Positions 34,702-43,892 of a stretch of DNA of 58,900 nucleotides are shown here, piece after piece; the first letter of the stretch is position 1, and each line of letters opens with the position of its first letter. Where the stretch lies: NCBI GenBank assembly GCA_947177135.1, contig CAMWTI010000002.1, positions 1-58,900 of the forward strand. The letters are read 5' to 3'. The position numbers and the translations under genes were made by a program. Source of the DNA: an uncultured Porphyromonadaceae bacterium (GTDB taxonomy: Bacteria > Bacteroidota > Bacteroidia > Bacteroidales > Muribaculaceae). The notes beneath the pieces were generated by a model. That model saw only the letters and a list, made by a program, of their open reading frames with translations. It had not been told where the DNA came from and did no database searches.

Positions 34702-35088
34702 ATGAGCATTTTTTCAAAGATTGCCGCAGGCGAAATTCCGTCATACAAAGTGGCTGAAGATGCCGGACATTTCGCATTTCTCGACATCAACCCCATGGCG
34801 CCGGGGCATACCCTGGTGATTCCGCGTCGTGAGGTGGACTATCTGTTTGACCTCTCGTCCGACGAATATGCCGAGCTGATGGAATTTGCCCGCAAAGTGG
34901 CCATAAAAATGAAAAAAGCCCTTCCGTGCAAGCGCATCGGAGTTGCAGTGCTGGGCATGGAGGTGCCACACGCCCACATTCATCTGGTACCGCTCCAGAG
35001 CGAGGCCGACATGGATTTCCGCGCGCCGAAGCTGAGTCTTGCGGCTGAAGAGATGAAACGTATCGCCGACGCCATAGCCCAAGCCTGA
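34702..35088 (+). CDS. HIT family nucleotide hydrolase
   Basis: A 128-residue cytoplasmic protein of the Hint/HinT branch, which hydrolyses purine nucleotide phosphoramidates. It has FSKIAAGEIPSYKVAED at the N-terminus, DINPMAPGHTLVIPR in the middle and the catalytic triad motif HAHIHLVP near residue 92. It is 20 bp downstream of greA and one base before the next gene. Confidence 0.92.
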   Translation: MSIFSKIAAGEIPSYKVAEDAGHFAFLDINPMAPGHTLVIPRREVDYLFDLSSDEYAELMEFARKVAIKMKKALPCKRIGVAVLGMEVPHAHIHLVPLQSEADMDFRAPKLSLAAEEMKRIADAIAQA

Positions 35089-35089
35089 A

Positions 35090-36316
35090 ATGGCCGACAT
35101 ATACCAACTGCGCCGCCGCGGCACCGTGATCTTTCTGATCATCACGGTGGCCGTGGTGGCTGTGTTTTTATGGGTCAGCAACTCTCTGGTGAGTGACCTG
35201 GCCGCACAGGAGCGCCAACGCATGGAGATCTGGGCGGACGCCACACGCGAGATAGCGAGCGCCGATCCGTTCGGTCCGTCGGAGATGACGGACATCAACT
35301 TTCTGCTCAAGATCATCGAAGCCAACCGTACAATTCCGGTACTGGTGACCAATGATGCCGACAGCATTCTGCAACAGCGCAATTTCGATCTGCCGGAACC
35401 GACCCACTCGTTGCCACCATGGGTGATCACTCCGGCCAACAAGGAATTTCTGAACCGCAAGCTGGTCGAGATGAAAAAGGCGGCCGACAACGTTATCCAC
35501 ATCGACATCGCTCCCGGCGAAGTCCAGCATCTTTACTATGAAGACTCCCGCCTTCTGCAACGTCTGAGCCTGTATCCCTATGTGCAGATCGCCGTTATGA
35601 TAGCCTTTGTGGCGGTGGTGTACTATGCCGTCACTTCAAGCAAACGCGCAGAGCAGAACAAAGTGTGGGCCGGACTCAGCAAGGAAACCGCCCACCAGCT
35701 CGGCACCCCGATCTCGTCACTGATGGCCTGGACGGAGATTCTTCCGCATTATGGCGTGGACGCCGAGACCATGGCCGAGATAAATAAAGACGTGCACAGG
35801 CTCCATACCATAGCGTCGCGCTTCGGAAAAATAGGATCAGAGCCGGCCATGGAGCGCGCCGACCTGAACCGTGTGGTGGATTGTGCCGCCGACTATATGA
35901 AAGCGCGCATATCGCGTGCCGTTAATTTTGAGGTGGCTCTTTGCCGGGAAGCTCTGCCGGTGCGCCTGAGCGCGCCGTTGATCGAGTGGGTGATGGAGAA
36001 TCTGATCAAAAATGCCGTCGATGCCATGGAAGGTCATGGTCTGCTGAAAATCACCACTTTCCGTGAAAACGACGAAGCGGTCATCGAGGTGACCGACAGC
36101 GGACGCGGCATTGCGCGACGTGATTTCAATTCGATTTTCAATCCTGGCTTCACGACCAAAAGCCGCGGATGGGGTCTCGGGCTGACACTTGCCCGAAGAA
36201 TAGTGAAGCAATATCACAGCGGACGCATCTTCGTCAAGCATTCCGAACCTGGGGCCGGCACCACATTCCGCGTCGAGCTGCGCATGCAACCGTCGCCACA
36301 GCCGAGTGCGTCTTAG
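35090..36316 (+). CDS. Sensor histidine kinase without a cognate regulator
   Basis: 408 residues. An N-terminal transmembrane helix (about 12-32), a periplasmic domain of roughly 130 residues, a second helix (about 165-185), then dimerisation and ATPase domains. The phospho-acceptor His is in KETAHQLGTPISSLMAW; the N-box is ENLIKNAVDAM, G1 is DSGRGIARRD and G2 is GWGLGLTLARR. All motifs are present, so it should be active. No response regulator is adjacent: the next gene is convergent. It begins one base after the HIT gene stop, so it is co-expressed with greA. Confidence 0.92.
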   Translation: MADIYQLRRRGTVIFLIITVAVVAVFLWVSNSLVSDLAAQERQRMEIWADATREIASADPFGPSEMTDINFLLKIIEANRTIPVLVTNDADSILQQRNFDLPEPTHSLPPWVITPANKEFLNRKLVEMKKAADNVIHIDIAPGEVQHLYYEDSRLLQRLSLYPYVQIAVMIAFVAVVYYAVTSSKRAEQNKVWAGLSKETAHQLGTPISSLMAWTEILPHYGVDAETMAEINKDVHRLHTIASRFGKIGSEPAMERADLNRVVDCAADYMKARISRAVNFEVALCREALPVRLSAPLIEWVMENLIKNAVDAMEGHGLLKITTFRENDEAVIEVTDSGRGIARRDFNSIFNPGFTTKSRGWGLGLTLARRIVKQYHSGRIFVKHSEPGAGTTFRVELRMQPSPQPSAS

Positions 36317-36356
36317 ACCCCGTTGCCCAGAGAACCGGGCATGAGTTCAGCGGGGT
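36317..36356. terminator. Nested hairpin between convergent kinase genes
   Basis: ACCCCG (36317-36322) can pair with CGGGGT (36351-36356), and inside it TGCCC (36324-36328) with GGGCA (36337-36341). The structure overlaps the last codons of the minus-strand gene. There is no T-tract on either strand, so termination is only likely. Confidence 0.35.
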
Positions 36357-38437
36357 ATGGAGAAGATGAATCTCGCGCCTCCGGTGTAGGAGGTGTCCAG
36401 TTCCACGCTTCCGTGGAGCAGCGTGGCTATCAGCCGGCACACCGGAAGTCCGAGTCCATGACCTGACGAACTGTCATTTTTGGTGAAGCGGCTGAAAATA
36501 GCCTCCTCCTTGCCTTCGGGAATCCCGCATCCGGTGTCGGTGACGGTGAACGTCACTTTATCTGGCATGATTTCATAGTCGAGAGTTATGGTGCCTGATT
36601 CCGTGAATTTGGCCGCATTGTTCAGCAGATTGAGCAGAACAACCTGAAGCCTGTATGGGTCGGTTTCGATCAACACTGGCTCGGCATCATTTTTCAGGAA
36701 CTGCAATCTGACACCGGGATTCAGATTGATCTTCACATTATCGAGCGAGAGCAGGCAGATGGATTTTATGTCTGTCGGTCTGATTTTCACGGTCATGCGC
36801 GTTGACTCCAGAAGCGAGAAATCCTGCAAGTCCAGCACAAACGACTGGAGCATCAGAGTGTTTAGCTGCACCACGCGAGAAAAATGGCTGAGATAATCCC
36901 GACGGCTTTCGTCGGTGGAGTCGATGATCATCTGCGAATATTCAGTGATGGTGTTCAGCGGTGTTATGATTTCGTGGCTTATATAGTTGATGAAATCCGT
37001 TTTGTTTTTTTCCGCCTCGCTTGCCTTGTCGCGCGCCGCAATAAGCCTGTCGCGCGTCAACCTGAGCACCTCGCTCTCATGTTCAAGCTCGCGGTTTGAC
37101 TGCTTCAGGCTGGACGACAGTCGCTTGAATCTGCGAAACAGCCCGACGAAGACCATAGCCACAATGATCAGAACTATCAAAGCGATAATACTGATATTGA
37201 TAACGATGTTTTTCAGTCTGTTCGACTCACGCTGACGCTCAAGTTCATTGACTGTGTTGCGGTCTTTGAGCCTGTTGACCTCATATATTATCTGCAGTTC
37301 CCGGTAACGTTCGGCCGATTTGAGTTTGACAAAGTCTTCAAGCGATCTGGCATATTCCATTGATGTCGTGAGGCGTGCATCAGTGTCGCCAAGCGCTTCG
37401 GCCGCCGTCATCATCAACTGCAGATAGTATCGGCGACTGAATATGTCGGAGCTTTTTTCAAGATTCGATTTTATGATCGGCATGGCCTTGGCATAGTCGC
37501 CGCGCTTCATGTAGATGCACATCTGCGGCTGACGGTAGTAATCCATATCGGCACGCGCCGACTCATGCCTGGAAGCCACTTCCTGGATCTGGCTGTAATA
37601 CTCTTCGGCCTCGCTGTCGGTCAGCGCCTGATAGTTTTTAAGGATTCTTCTGAGGCTGATATATCTGTTCAGATCAAAGTTGCAGTACAGACGCCCCTGC
37701 AGGCGATATTCTTTTTCCAGTTCATCCATTATTTCCAGCATCCTGCGGTCGGCTTCGATGGCTTTTCGGCTCTCCCCGTTGTTGGTGTACGTGATAGCCT
37801 GCTGCATATAGAGCCTGTTGCGTATGAGAAATGTCGTGAGCGGCAACACTGACACATAATGCTGAAGATCCGAGAAATATTCCATCAGCAGCTGTCCGTG
37901 CGTCTCGTTGCTGAGAAAACTGCATATGGCAAAGAGCTGCGTCATCTGCTCATACGGATCGTCGGCATCGCTCTTGCTGTATTCTTTGATCAGGTCGAGA
38001 ATTTTCTGCTGGCGCATCTCCTCGGTCATCATCTTCGACATCTGTGCCGCCCGGCAGACTCTGATAAACGCCGTGGTCTCCTTTTTGAGATTAGATTCCG
38101 GAAACGCTTCCATGCGATCCAGCAGCCTGATCATCAGCGAGTCGTTTGCCTGGTTGGCATTCGCCATCTGCCGGATCATGTCCATCACCACAGTGTCATT
38201 GCCGGTACGTTCGGCCAGGGCCATCAGCTGTGAGGCGGACTCACTGCGTTCGCTCACGGAAGTCGAAAGGTCAAATATGTTGTAGAGAGCAATTATGCTG
38301 TCGGATGAATTCGAGATATGAAGCAAAGCAGTCATCAGGCTGTCACGGACTTGCGCGCGCCTGAATCCTGACGCATCAGCCCTTATGGCGCACAAAGCGC
38401 ACATCAACAACACTATCAATGCTTTATATCTATACAT
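36347..38437 (-). CDS. Complete sensor histidine kinase, paralog of the two pseudokinases
   Basis: 696 residues. Signal segment (1-23), helical TPR-like periplasmic region (about 30-400) with DSIIALYNIFDLS, AFPESNLKKET and DPYEQMTQLF, a transmembrane helix (411-434), coiled coil, then the dimerisation domain FINYISHEIITPLNTI with phospho-acceptor His488. The ATPase domain is complete: N-box LLNLLNNAAKF (Asn606/607), G1 DTGCGIPEG (Asp634), F-box FSRFTK and G2 GHGLGLPVC (659-667). No receiver or DNA-binding domain is attached and no response regulator is next to it. The distance from membrane to His is 54 residues, the same as in the two His-less paralogs on the other strand. Confidence 0.9.
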   Translation of the reverse strand: MYRYKALIVLLMCALCAIRADASGFRRAQVRDSLMTALLHISNSSDSIIALYNIFDLSTSVSERSESASQLMALAERTGNDTVVMDMIRQMANANQANDSLMIRLLDRMEAFPESNLKKETTAFIRVCRAAQMSKMMTEEMRQQKILDLIKEYSKSDADDPYEQMTQLFAICSFLSNETHGQLLMEYFSDLQHYVSVLPLTTFLIRNRLYMQQAITYTNNGESRKAIEADRRMLEIMDELEKEYRLQGRLYCNFDLNRYISLRRILKNYQALTDSEAEEYYSQIQEVASRHESARADMDYYRQPQMCIYMKRGDYAKAMPIIKSNLEKSSDIFSRRYYLQLMMTAAEALGDTDARLTTSMEYARSLEDFVKLKSAERYRELQIIYEVNRLKDRNTVNELERQRESNRLKNIVINISIIALIVLIIVAMVFVGLFRRFKRLSSSLKQSNRELEHESEVLRLTRDRLIAARDKASEAEKNKTDFINYISHEIITPLNTITEYSQMIIDSTDESRRDYLSHFSRVVQLNTLMLQSFVLDLQDFSLLESTRMTVKIRPTDIKSICLLSLDNVKINLNPGVRLQFLKNDAEPVLIETDPYRLQVVLLNLLNNAAKFTESGTITLDYEIMPDKVTFTVTDTGCGIPEGKEEAIFSRFTKNDSSSGHGLGLPVCRLIATLLHGSVELDTSYTGGARFIFSIPR

Positions 38438-38490
38438 CTTTTCATTCCACAGTAAAAAACCATTATATGGTCAGGGTTACAATCGTGAAA

Positions 38491-38522
38491 CAAAAGTAGA
38501 CATATTTTTATTACAAACCAAA
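38491..38522 (-). promoter_or_regulatory. Promoter of the complete kinase gene
   Basis: On the minus strand TTTG (38522-38519), 20 bp, TACTTTTG (38498-38491): both elements exact. Leader about 45 nt. Confidence 0.75.
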
Positions 38523-38594
38523 TAAAACTGCAACTATTTTGTGACATGACTGAAAAATGACACATATACTACAATGAATATTCAGAATTTTGCG

Positions 38595-38602
38595 TAACTT
38601 TG
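38595..38602 (+). promoter_or_regulatory. -7 element of the Yip1-like/smpB/ftsK operon
   Basis: TAACTTTG ends 9 bp before the ATG at 38612, so the leader would be only a few bases. No good TTTG at the -33 distance. Confidence 0.45.
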
Positions 38603-38611
38603 CATTGATAT

Positions 38612-39163
38612 ATGCTCAGCTATTTACGGCATATGATTCAACTCATCCTCTCTCCCGCGCGTGGATGGGAGGATGTTGCCGCTCACCCCATACTCAGGAG
38701 TGAGGCATTCCGTCACGGCCTTATACCTCTTATCGTGACATCGGGGCTGTCGGTGCTGTTTCGCGCGCTATATCAGATCCATACGTCGTTTGTGCACCTG
38801 ATTCCCAACGCCGTTATCGGATTCCTGCAATATTTTCTCACATATCTGATAGCGCAAGTTGTTCTCACTGCCTATCTGCCGCGCATCACCTCTGACGGCC
38901 AGGTCGACGAGTACCGGCTGACCATATTCCTATGTTTTGCCGTCGGGCAGATGAGCATGATCGGCATCCTCGCCAATCTGATGCCCATGACTCTGACTCT
39001 GGTGGAATTTCTGCCGCTGTATGTGGCGGTGGTCATGTTCAAAGGACGTGAATATCTGGGCGTGCGCTCCGACGTGGTCGGCGGATATGCCGGCGCGACG
39101 GTGCTTTCGGTGATCATGCCGATCTATCTTTTCGAGTTCATACTCAACAAATTCATCTTATGA
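38612..39163 (+). CDS. Yip1-like inner-membrane protein
   Basis: 183 residues with five hydrophobic helices (about 36-52, 62-88, 103-122, 124-140, 155-180) after an amphipathic N-terminus containing [15 protein letters not shown]. This SPxxxWxxI-type start followed by four or five helices is the Yip1 domain layout common in Bacteroidota. The function is not known. Its stop overlaps smpB (ATGA), so it leads the operon smpB-ftsK-LolA-like-trxB. Confidence 0.7.
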   Translation: MLSYLRHMIQLILSPARGWEDVAAHPILRSEAFRHGLIPLIVTSGLSVLFRALYQIHTSFVHLIPNAVIGFLQYFLTYLIAQVVLTAYLPRITSDGQVDEYRLTIFLCFAVGQMSMIGILANLMPMTLTLVEFLPLYVAVVMFKGREYLGVRSDVVGGYAGATVLSVIMPIYLFEFILNKFIL

Positions 39164-39612
39164 AATTCAAGGAAATCAATATAAAAAACCGACGTGCCAC
39201 TTTTGACTATGCCATCGGTGACACCTTCACCGCCGGACTGGTGCTGACCGGCACGGAAATCAAGTCGATACGCCTGGGAAAGGCGTCGCTCACTGACACA
39301 TTCTGCTATGTGGACCGAGGCGAAGTGTGGGTGAAAAACATGTATATAGCCGAATATTTCTACGGCACATACAACAACCACCTTGAACGCCGTGACCGCA
39401 AATTACTGCTCAACCGCAAGGAGATCCGCCAGCTGGAAAAAGAGAGTCAGACGGCCGGGTTCACCATCGTGCCGCTCAGACTGTTCATCAATGAACGCGG
39501 CCTTGCCAAACTTGTGGTCGGCATAGGCAAGGGCAAAAAGGAGTATGACAAACGCCAGAGCATCAAAGAGCGCGACGACAAGCGCTCAATGGCGCGCTTC
39601 TTCCAGAAATAG
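39160..39612 (+). CDS. smpB: SsrA-binding protein SmpB
   Basis: It carries tmRNA to stalled ribosomes for trans-translation. 150 residues: [32 protein letters not shown] at the front (positions 8-39), [12 protein letters not shown] in the middle and a basic tail [19 protein letters not shown] that decodes in the A site. Complete. The ssrA RNA gene itself was not found in the window. Confidence 0.96.
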   Translation: MKFKEINIKNRRATFDYAIGDTFTAGLVLTGTEIKSIRLGKASLTDTFCYVDRGEVWVKNMYIAEYFYGTYNNHLERRDRKLLLNRKEIRQLEKESQTAGFTIVPLRLFINERGLAKLVVGIGKGKKEYDKRQSIKERDDKRSMARFFQK

Positions 39613-39658
39613 CAGAATTCACACCAACCCACCCTCTTTTACTCCCCAACACTGAATC

Positions 39659-42232
39659 ATGGTTCAATCCTCCGATTACTATAACCCTGAATATAACGGA
39701 GCCGAAAGCGAACCGGCCCGCCAGGAGGCAACACGGCCGAACCATACAACGGCCGGGCCTAAGAACACACCGGAGCCTGCAAAACGACGGACTCCGCGCA
39801 AACAGGCCAGACAATCCGGAAACGCGAACCGCGGCTATGGCCCGATCGCATTCTTTACCGACCGGCGTCTGAGACTGTTTCTGGGTGTGGTGTGCCTGCT
39901 GATGGCCGCATTCGCGCTTGTCTCGACAGTGTCGTGGCTGGTAAGCGGCAACGTAGATCAGGCCAAAATCACCTACAACACCTCAGGACAGATTGTGGCT
40001 TCGGGCGATAAAGTTGCCAATGCCGCCGGTCCCGTCGGAGCCATGCTCGGCAACTTCCTGCTCACCGAAAGCCTCGGACTCGGCTCGCTGATACTGATAT
40101 TCTACGTCGGCGCGCTCGGCCTCAGACTGATCGGGCAGTGGCATTTCAAGTTCTGGCCCATGACGTTCAAATGCCTGCTTATGTCGGTGTCGCTATCAGT
40201 CGTTGTCGGACTTGTCACGTTCAACAATGCCGGATTCATAATGTGGGGAGGCTACCACGGCCACTATATAAACCAGCTACTCATCGACTATTCGTCGGCC
40301 TTCGGAGCCATATGTGTCAGCATAGCCCTGGTGGCGCTTGTGGCCACACTCTACCTCACCGAACTCACACGCCTCTATCTGGCCTATCGCCGAAGGATCA
40401 ACGCTATACGCGAACGCCGCGCCGCCGAAGAAGAGCGCCGCGCCCGTGAACTTGCCGCCGTCGAGGCTGAAATGCAGAACCCGGCGCCAGTCGACGAAAC
40501 CGACGAGGAGGATCCACGCCATGACTCTGACACAGAACCAGAAAATTCCGATCCGCTGGAATTTACGGATATGCCGGCCGAAGAACAGGATCCGCTGCCT
40601 GTCGACGATTCCGACAGCTACAGCGCCGACCCTGTGGCCGAAACTTCCGGACGCACAGACAATTCCGACTCTCTGTTTCAGGTGACGGCCCATGAAATCG
40701 AAGAAGCCGACGTGATCAACACCGACACTTTCGACCCGACGGCCGAACTCTACAACTATCACTTTCCGTCGATTGAACTGCTGGAAGACCGCTCTGGAAA
40801 CAAGGTGACGGTCGACACAGAAGAACAGGAAGCCAACAAAGAGCGCATAATCAAGGCTTTGGAGCAATTCAACATCAAGATTTCGAGCATCAAGGCCACA
40901 GTCGGCCCCACAATCACCCTGTTTGAGGTGGTGCCGGCCGAAGGACAGCGCATCGCCGCCATAAAGCGCGTGGAAGAAGATCTGGCCCTGGCCCTTAAGG
41001 CGCAGGGCATACGCATCATCGCCCCGATTCCTGGCAAAGGAACCATCGGCATCGAGGTGCCCAACAATGACCCGCAGGTGGTTTCCATGCGTTCGATCAT
41101 CGCATCGCGCAAATTCCAGGAAGGGAAATATGAACTGCCCATGGCCATGGGAGCCACCATCAGCAACGAAGTCTTCATCGCAGACCTCGCCAAGATGCCT
41201 CATCTGCTGGTGGCAGGCGCAACCGGACAAGGAAAATCCGTCGGGCTCAACGCCATAATCACCTCGCTGCTCTATAAGAAGCATCCCGCCGAGCTCAAAT
41301 TCGTGCTCATCGACCCGAAGATGGTGGAATTCAGCCTATACCGGGTACTCGAACGTCACTATCTTGCCAAGCTTCCGGACGAGGACGACGCCGTCATCAC
41401 CGACTACAACAAGGTGGTCGCCACACTCAATTCATTGTGTGTGGAAATGGATCGCCGCTACGCTCTGCTGAGCATGGCCGGATGCCGCAATGTCAAGGAA
41501 TACAACCAGAAATTCATTGCCAAACAGCTCAATCCGGGAAAAGGCCACCGCTTCATGCCCTACATTGTGCTGGTGGTCGACGAATTCGCCGATCTGATCA
41601 TGACCGCCGGCAAAGAGATCGAAGGTCCGATCTGCCGTCTGGCCCAGAAAGCCCGCGCCATAGGCATCCATGCGATCATAGCCACCCAGCGCCCGTCGAC
41701 CAACGTCATAACCGGTCTGATAAAAGCCAATTTCCCCGGCCGCATAGCATTCCGCGTGAGCCAGATGGTCGATTCGAAAACCATTCTCGACCGCTCCGGC
41801 GCGCATCAGCTCGTAGGCAAAGGCGACATGTTTTTTTCGACCAACGGCAACCTGGAGCGCGTGCAGTGCGCCTTTGTGGACACTCCTGAGGTCGAGGCAA
41901 TCTGCCAGAGCATAGCCGACCAGCCCGGCTATGCCAGCGCATATGAACTGCCGGAATACGTGCCTGACGTGCCCGAAGGCGGCGCGGCCTCCGCCGGACA
42001 ACCCGGAAGCACGTTTGACCGCGATCCTCTTTTTGAAGAGGCCGCCAGGTTCTTCGTCAGCAGCGGCACATCCAGCACCTCGTCGCTCCAGCGCCGGTAT
42101 TCGATCGGATATAACCGCGCAGGCAAGATCATGGACCAGCTTGAGGCCGCCGGAGTGGTCGGCCCGGCATCCGGCATGAAGCCGCGCGCCATACTTATGG
42201 ACATGATGGATCTGGACCAGATGTTTTCGTGA
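39659..42232 (+). CDS. ftsK: DNA translocase FtsK/SpoIIIE
   Basis: A septal motor that moves chromosome ends and helps dimer resolution and division. 857 residues. Polar N-terminus, four or five transmembrane helices between about 68 and 245, then a long acidic linker (about 255-360, rich in E, D, P). The motor domain has Walker A GATGQGKSVGLN (about 521-532) and Walker B VLVVDEFADLIM. The C-terminal gamma winged-helix domain is present (FVSSGTSSTSSLQRRYSIGYNRAG at 796-819), so it should read polar DNA motifs. It is 46 bp after smpB. Confidence 0.95.
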   Translation: MVQSSDYYNPEYNGAESEPARQEATRPNHTTAGPKNTPEPAKRRTPRKQARQSGNANRGYGPIAFFTDRRLRLFLGVVCLLMAAFALVSTVSWLVSGNVDQAKITYNTSGQIVASGDKVANAAGPVGAMLGNFLLTESLGLGSLILIFYVGALGLRLIGQWHFKFWPMTFKCLLMSVSLSVVVGLVTFNNAGFIMWGGYHGHYINQLLIDYSSAFGAICVSIALVALVATLYLTELTRLYLAYRRRINAIRERRAAEEERRARELAAVEAEMQNPAPVDETDEEDPRHDSDTEPENSDPLEFTDMPAEEQDPLPVDDSDSYSADPVAETSGRTDNSDSLFQVTAHEIEEADVINTDTFDPTAELYNYHFPSIELLEDRSGNKVTVDTEEQEANKERIIKALEQFNIKISSIKATVGPTITLFEVVPAEGQRIAAIKRVEEDLALALKAQGIRIIAPIPGKGTIGIEVPNNDPQVVSMRSIIASRKFQEGKYELPMAMGATISNEVFIADLAKMPHLLVAGATGQGKSVGLNAIITSLLYKKHPAELKFVLIDPKMVEFSLYRVLERHYLAKLPDEDDAVITDYNKVVATLNSLCVEMDRRYALLSMAGCRNVKEYNQKFIAKQLNPGKGHRFMPYIVLVVDEFADLIMTAGKEIEGPICRLAQKARAIGIHAIIATQRPSTNVITGLIKANFPGRIAFRVSQMVDSKTILDRSGAHQLVGKGDMFFSTNGNLERVQCAFVDTPEVEAICQSIADQPGYASAYELPEYVPDVPEGGAASAGQPGSTFDRDPLFEEAARFFVSSGTSSTSSLQRRYSIGYNRAGKIMDQLEAAGVVGPASGMKPRAILMDMMDLDQMFS

Positions 42233-42235
42233 ATT

Positions 42236-42805
42236 ATGAAAAGAATATCACTCACCATACTGATCATGCTGGCGGTGACAATCGCCGCCATGGCCGAGTC
42301 TATCGTGGACCGTGCCACAAAAGCAGTGAAAAACGCGCCGTCGCTCACGGCCACTTTCCGCATCAACGGATCTGACGGGCGCCTTGTGATGTCGGGCGCA
42401 TGCTTCCGTCTTGAAGTGCCGCAGATGCAGACCGCTTTCGACGGCACCACGCAGTTCACCCTCAACGAGGCCGACTCGGAACTGACCCTGACCACCCCCA
42501 CCCTCGAAGAGATAGCCGCCATCAATCCGCTGGCGTTCATCGGCAACCTGCGCTCGAATTTCACAGCATCGACACTCTCTGACGGACGCATACGCTTCGT
42601 GCCCACAGCCGACGGAACGGACCTGGAGGAGATAGTCACCGCCTTCGACTCCGAAACCGCAATGCCCGTCATTGTGACAATGAGGACTTCGGCCGGAGAA
42701 ATACTCATAGACCACATAAAGGTGACCAGAGGATCACGGACCATTCCGGCTTCCGCATTCACCATAAAGCAAGACAAAGGGACAACCACTATAGACTTAC
42801 GTTAA
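42236..42805 (+). CDS. LolA-like outer-membrane lipoprotein carrier
   Basis: 189 residues with signal peptide (to about 21, IAAMAES). The mature protein has the LolA half-barrel pattern of the Bacteroidota form: FRINGSDGRLVMSGACFRLEVPQMQTAFDG, then DLEEIVTAFDSETAMPVIV. It likely ferries lipoproteins from the inner to the outer membrane. The ATG is 3 bp after the ftsK stop, a pairing common in Bacteroidales, which supports the call despite low overall similarity to enterobacterial LolA. Confidence 0.8.
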   Translation: MKRISLTILIMLAVTIAAMAESIVDRATKAVKNAPSLTATFRINGSDGRLVMSGACFRLEVPQMQTAFDGTTQFTLNEADSELTLTTPTLEEIAAINPLAFIGNLRSNFTASTLSDGRIRFVPTADGTDLEEIVTAFDSETAMPVIVTMRTSAGEILIDHIKVTRGSRTIPASAFTIKQDKGTTTIDLR

Positions 42806-42825
42806 ACACGTTTTTTTTGACAGCC

Positions 42826-43767
42826 ATGAACGAAACAAAAACCAAATGCCTGATCATCGGCAGCGGCCCCGCAGGCTATACAGCCGGCATCTACACCTCG
42901 CGCGCAGGACTCAGCCCTATAATATATGAAGGACTCCAGCCTGGCGGACAACTCACCACAACAACCGAAGTAGAAAACTTTCCCGGCTATCCTGAAGGTG
43001 TGACAGGCCCGCAACTGATGGATGACCTCAAAAAACAAGCCATGCGTTTCGGAGCAGAGATCCGTCCGGGCCGCATCACTGAAGTCGACTTCAACGCGCA
43101 TCCATTCGTCGCGCGCGATGACAACGACAACCGCATCACGGCCGACACGGTCATAATCGCCACCGGCGCTTCGGCCATGTATCTCGGACTGCCCGATGAG
43201 GAAAAATACATGGGACTCGGCGTCAGCGCATGCGCCACATGCGACGGATTCTTCTACCGCGGCCGCAAGGTGGCCGTGGTCGGCGGAGGCGATACCGCAT
43301 GCGAAGAGGCGCTGTATCTTAGCAACCTGGCCACAAAGGTCTACATGATCGTGCGCAAGGACCATCTGAGGGCATCGAAGGTCATGCAGAAGCGCGTCAT
43401 CGAAAAAGAAAACATCGAAATTCTTTTCAACACCAACACAATCGGACTGTTCGGTGAAGAATTTCTTGAAGGAGCGCATCTGGCCGAACATATGGGCACT
43501 GAAAACGAACGTAAATTCGACATTGCCATCGACGGATTCTTCCTCGGCATCGGCCACAAGCCCAATGCATCGATCTTCACTCCCGGCATCGAACTGGATG
43601 ACCACGGATACATCAAGACTTTCAACGGCACGACAGCCACATCAGTGGCCGGAGTATTCGCCGCAGGCGACGTGGCCGATCCGCGCTACAAGCAGGCGAT
43701 CTGCGCCGCAGGATCGGGATGCCGGGCCGCCCTCGACGCCGAAACATACCTGCTCGAAAACAGCTGA
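42826..43767 (+). CDS. trxB: Thioredoxin-disulfide reductase
   Basis: An NADPH-dependent FAD enzyme that reduces thioredoxin. 313 residues from ATG 42826 (a TTG three codons earlier is less likely). FAD site IIGSGPAGYTAGIY, redox-active pair in SACATCDGFFY (CATC), NADPH site AVVGGGDTACEEALYL and the late FAD motif GVFAAGDVADPRYKQA. Complete. The operon ends after it with a strong terminator. Confidence 0.96.
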   Translation: MNETKTKCLIIGSGPAGYTAGIYTSRAGLSPIIYEGLQPGGQLTTTTEVENFPGYPEGVTGPQLMDDLKKQAMRFGAEIRPGRITEVDFNAHPFVARDDNDNRITADTVIIATGASAMYLGLPDEEKYMGLGVSACATCDGFFYRGRKVAVVGGGDTACEEALYLSNLATKVYMIVRKDHLRASKVMQKRVIEKENIEILFNTNTIGLFGEEFLEGAHLAEHMGTENERKFDIAIDGFFLGIGHKPNASIFTPGIELDDHGYIKTFNGTTATSVAGVFAAGDVADPRYKQAICAAGSGCRAALDAETYLLENS

Positions 43768-43794
43768 AAAGTCAAGATCCGGCTCTAAACAAAG

Positions 43795-43847
43795 GCGCCG
43801 ATATTACCTGTTAATCTTTTTTAACTTTTGTAATATCGGCGCTTTTT
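43795..43847 (+). terminator. Intrinsic terminator after trxB
   Basis: A perfect 13-bp stem: GCGCCGATATTAC (43795-43807) and GTAATATCGGCGC (43830-43842), followed by TTTTT. The right arm and T-tract lie within the promoter of the next operon. Confidence 0.88.
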
Positions 43848-43856
43848 GTAATTTTG
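43827..43856 (+). promoter_or_regulatory. Promoter of the two-component operon, overlapping the trxB terminator
   Basis: TTTG (43827-43830), 18 bp, TAATTTTG (43849-43856). The spacer is the right arm of the terminator, so hairpin and promoter occupy the same DNA. Confidence 0.6.
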
Positions 43857-43892
43857 AGGCTAAAAATTAATCAATTACTACTATCTTTTCCG

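Noticed and set aside
36347..38437. Hybrid two-component system (kinase plus regulator in one protein)
   Set aside because: The protein ends after the ATPase domain; no receiver or DNA-binding domain is present.
40277..41284. 335-codon frame antisense to ftsK
   Set aside because: It lies wholly inside ftsK and mirrors its linker and motor codons; no family features.
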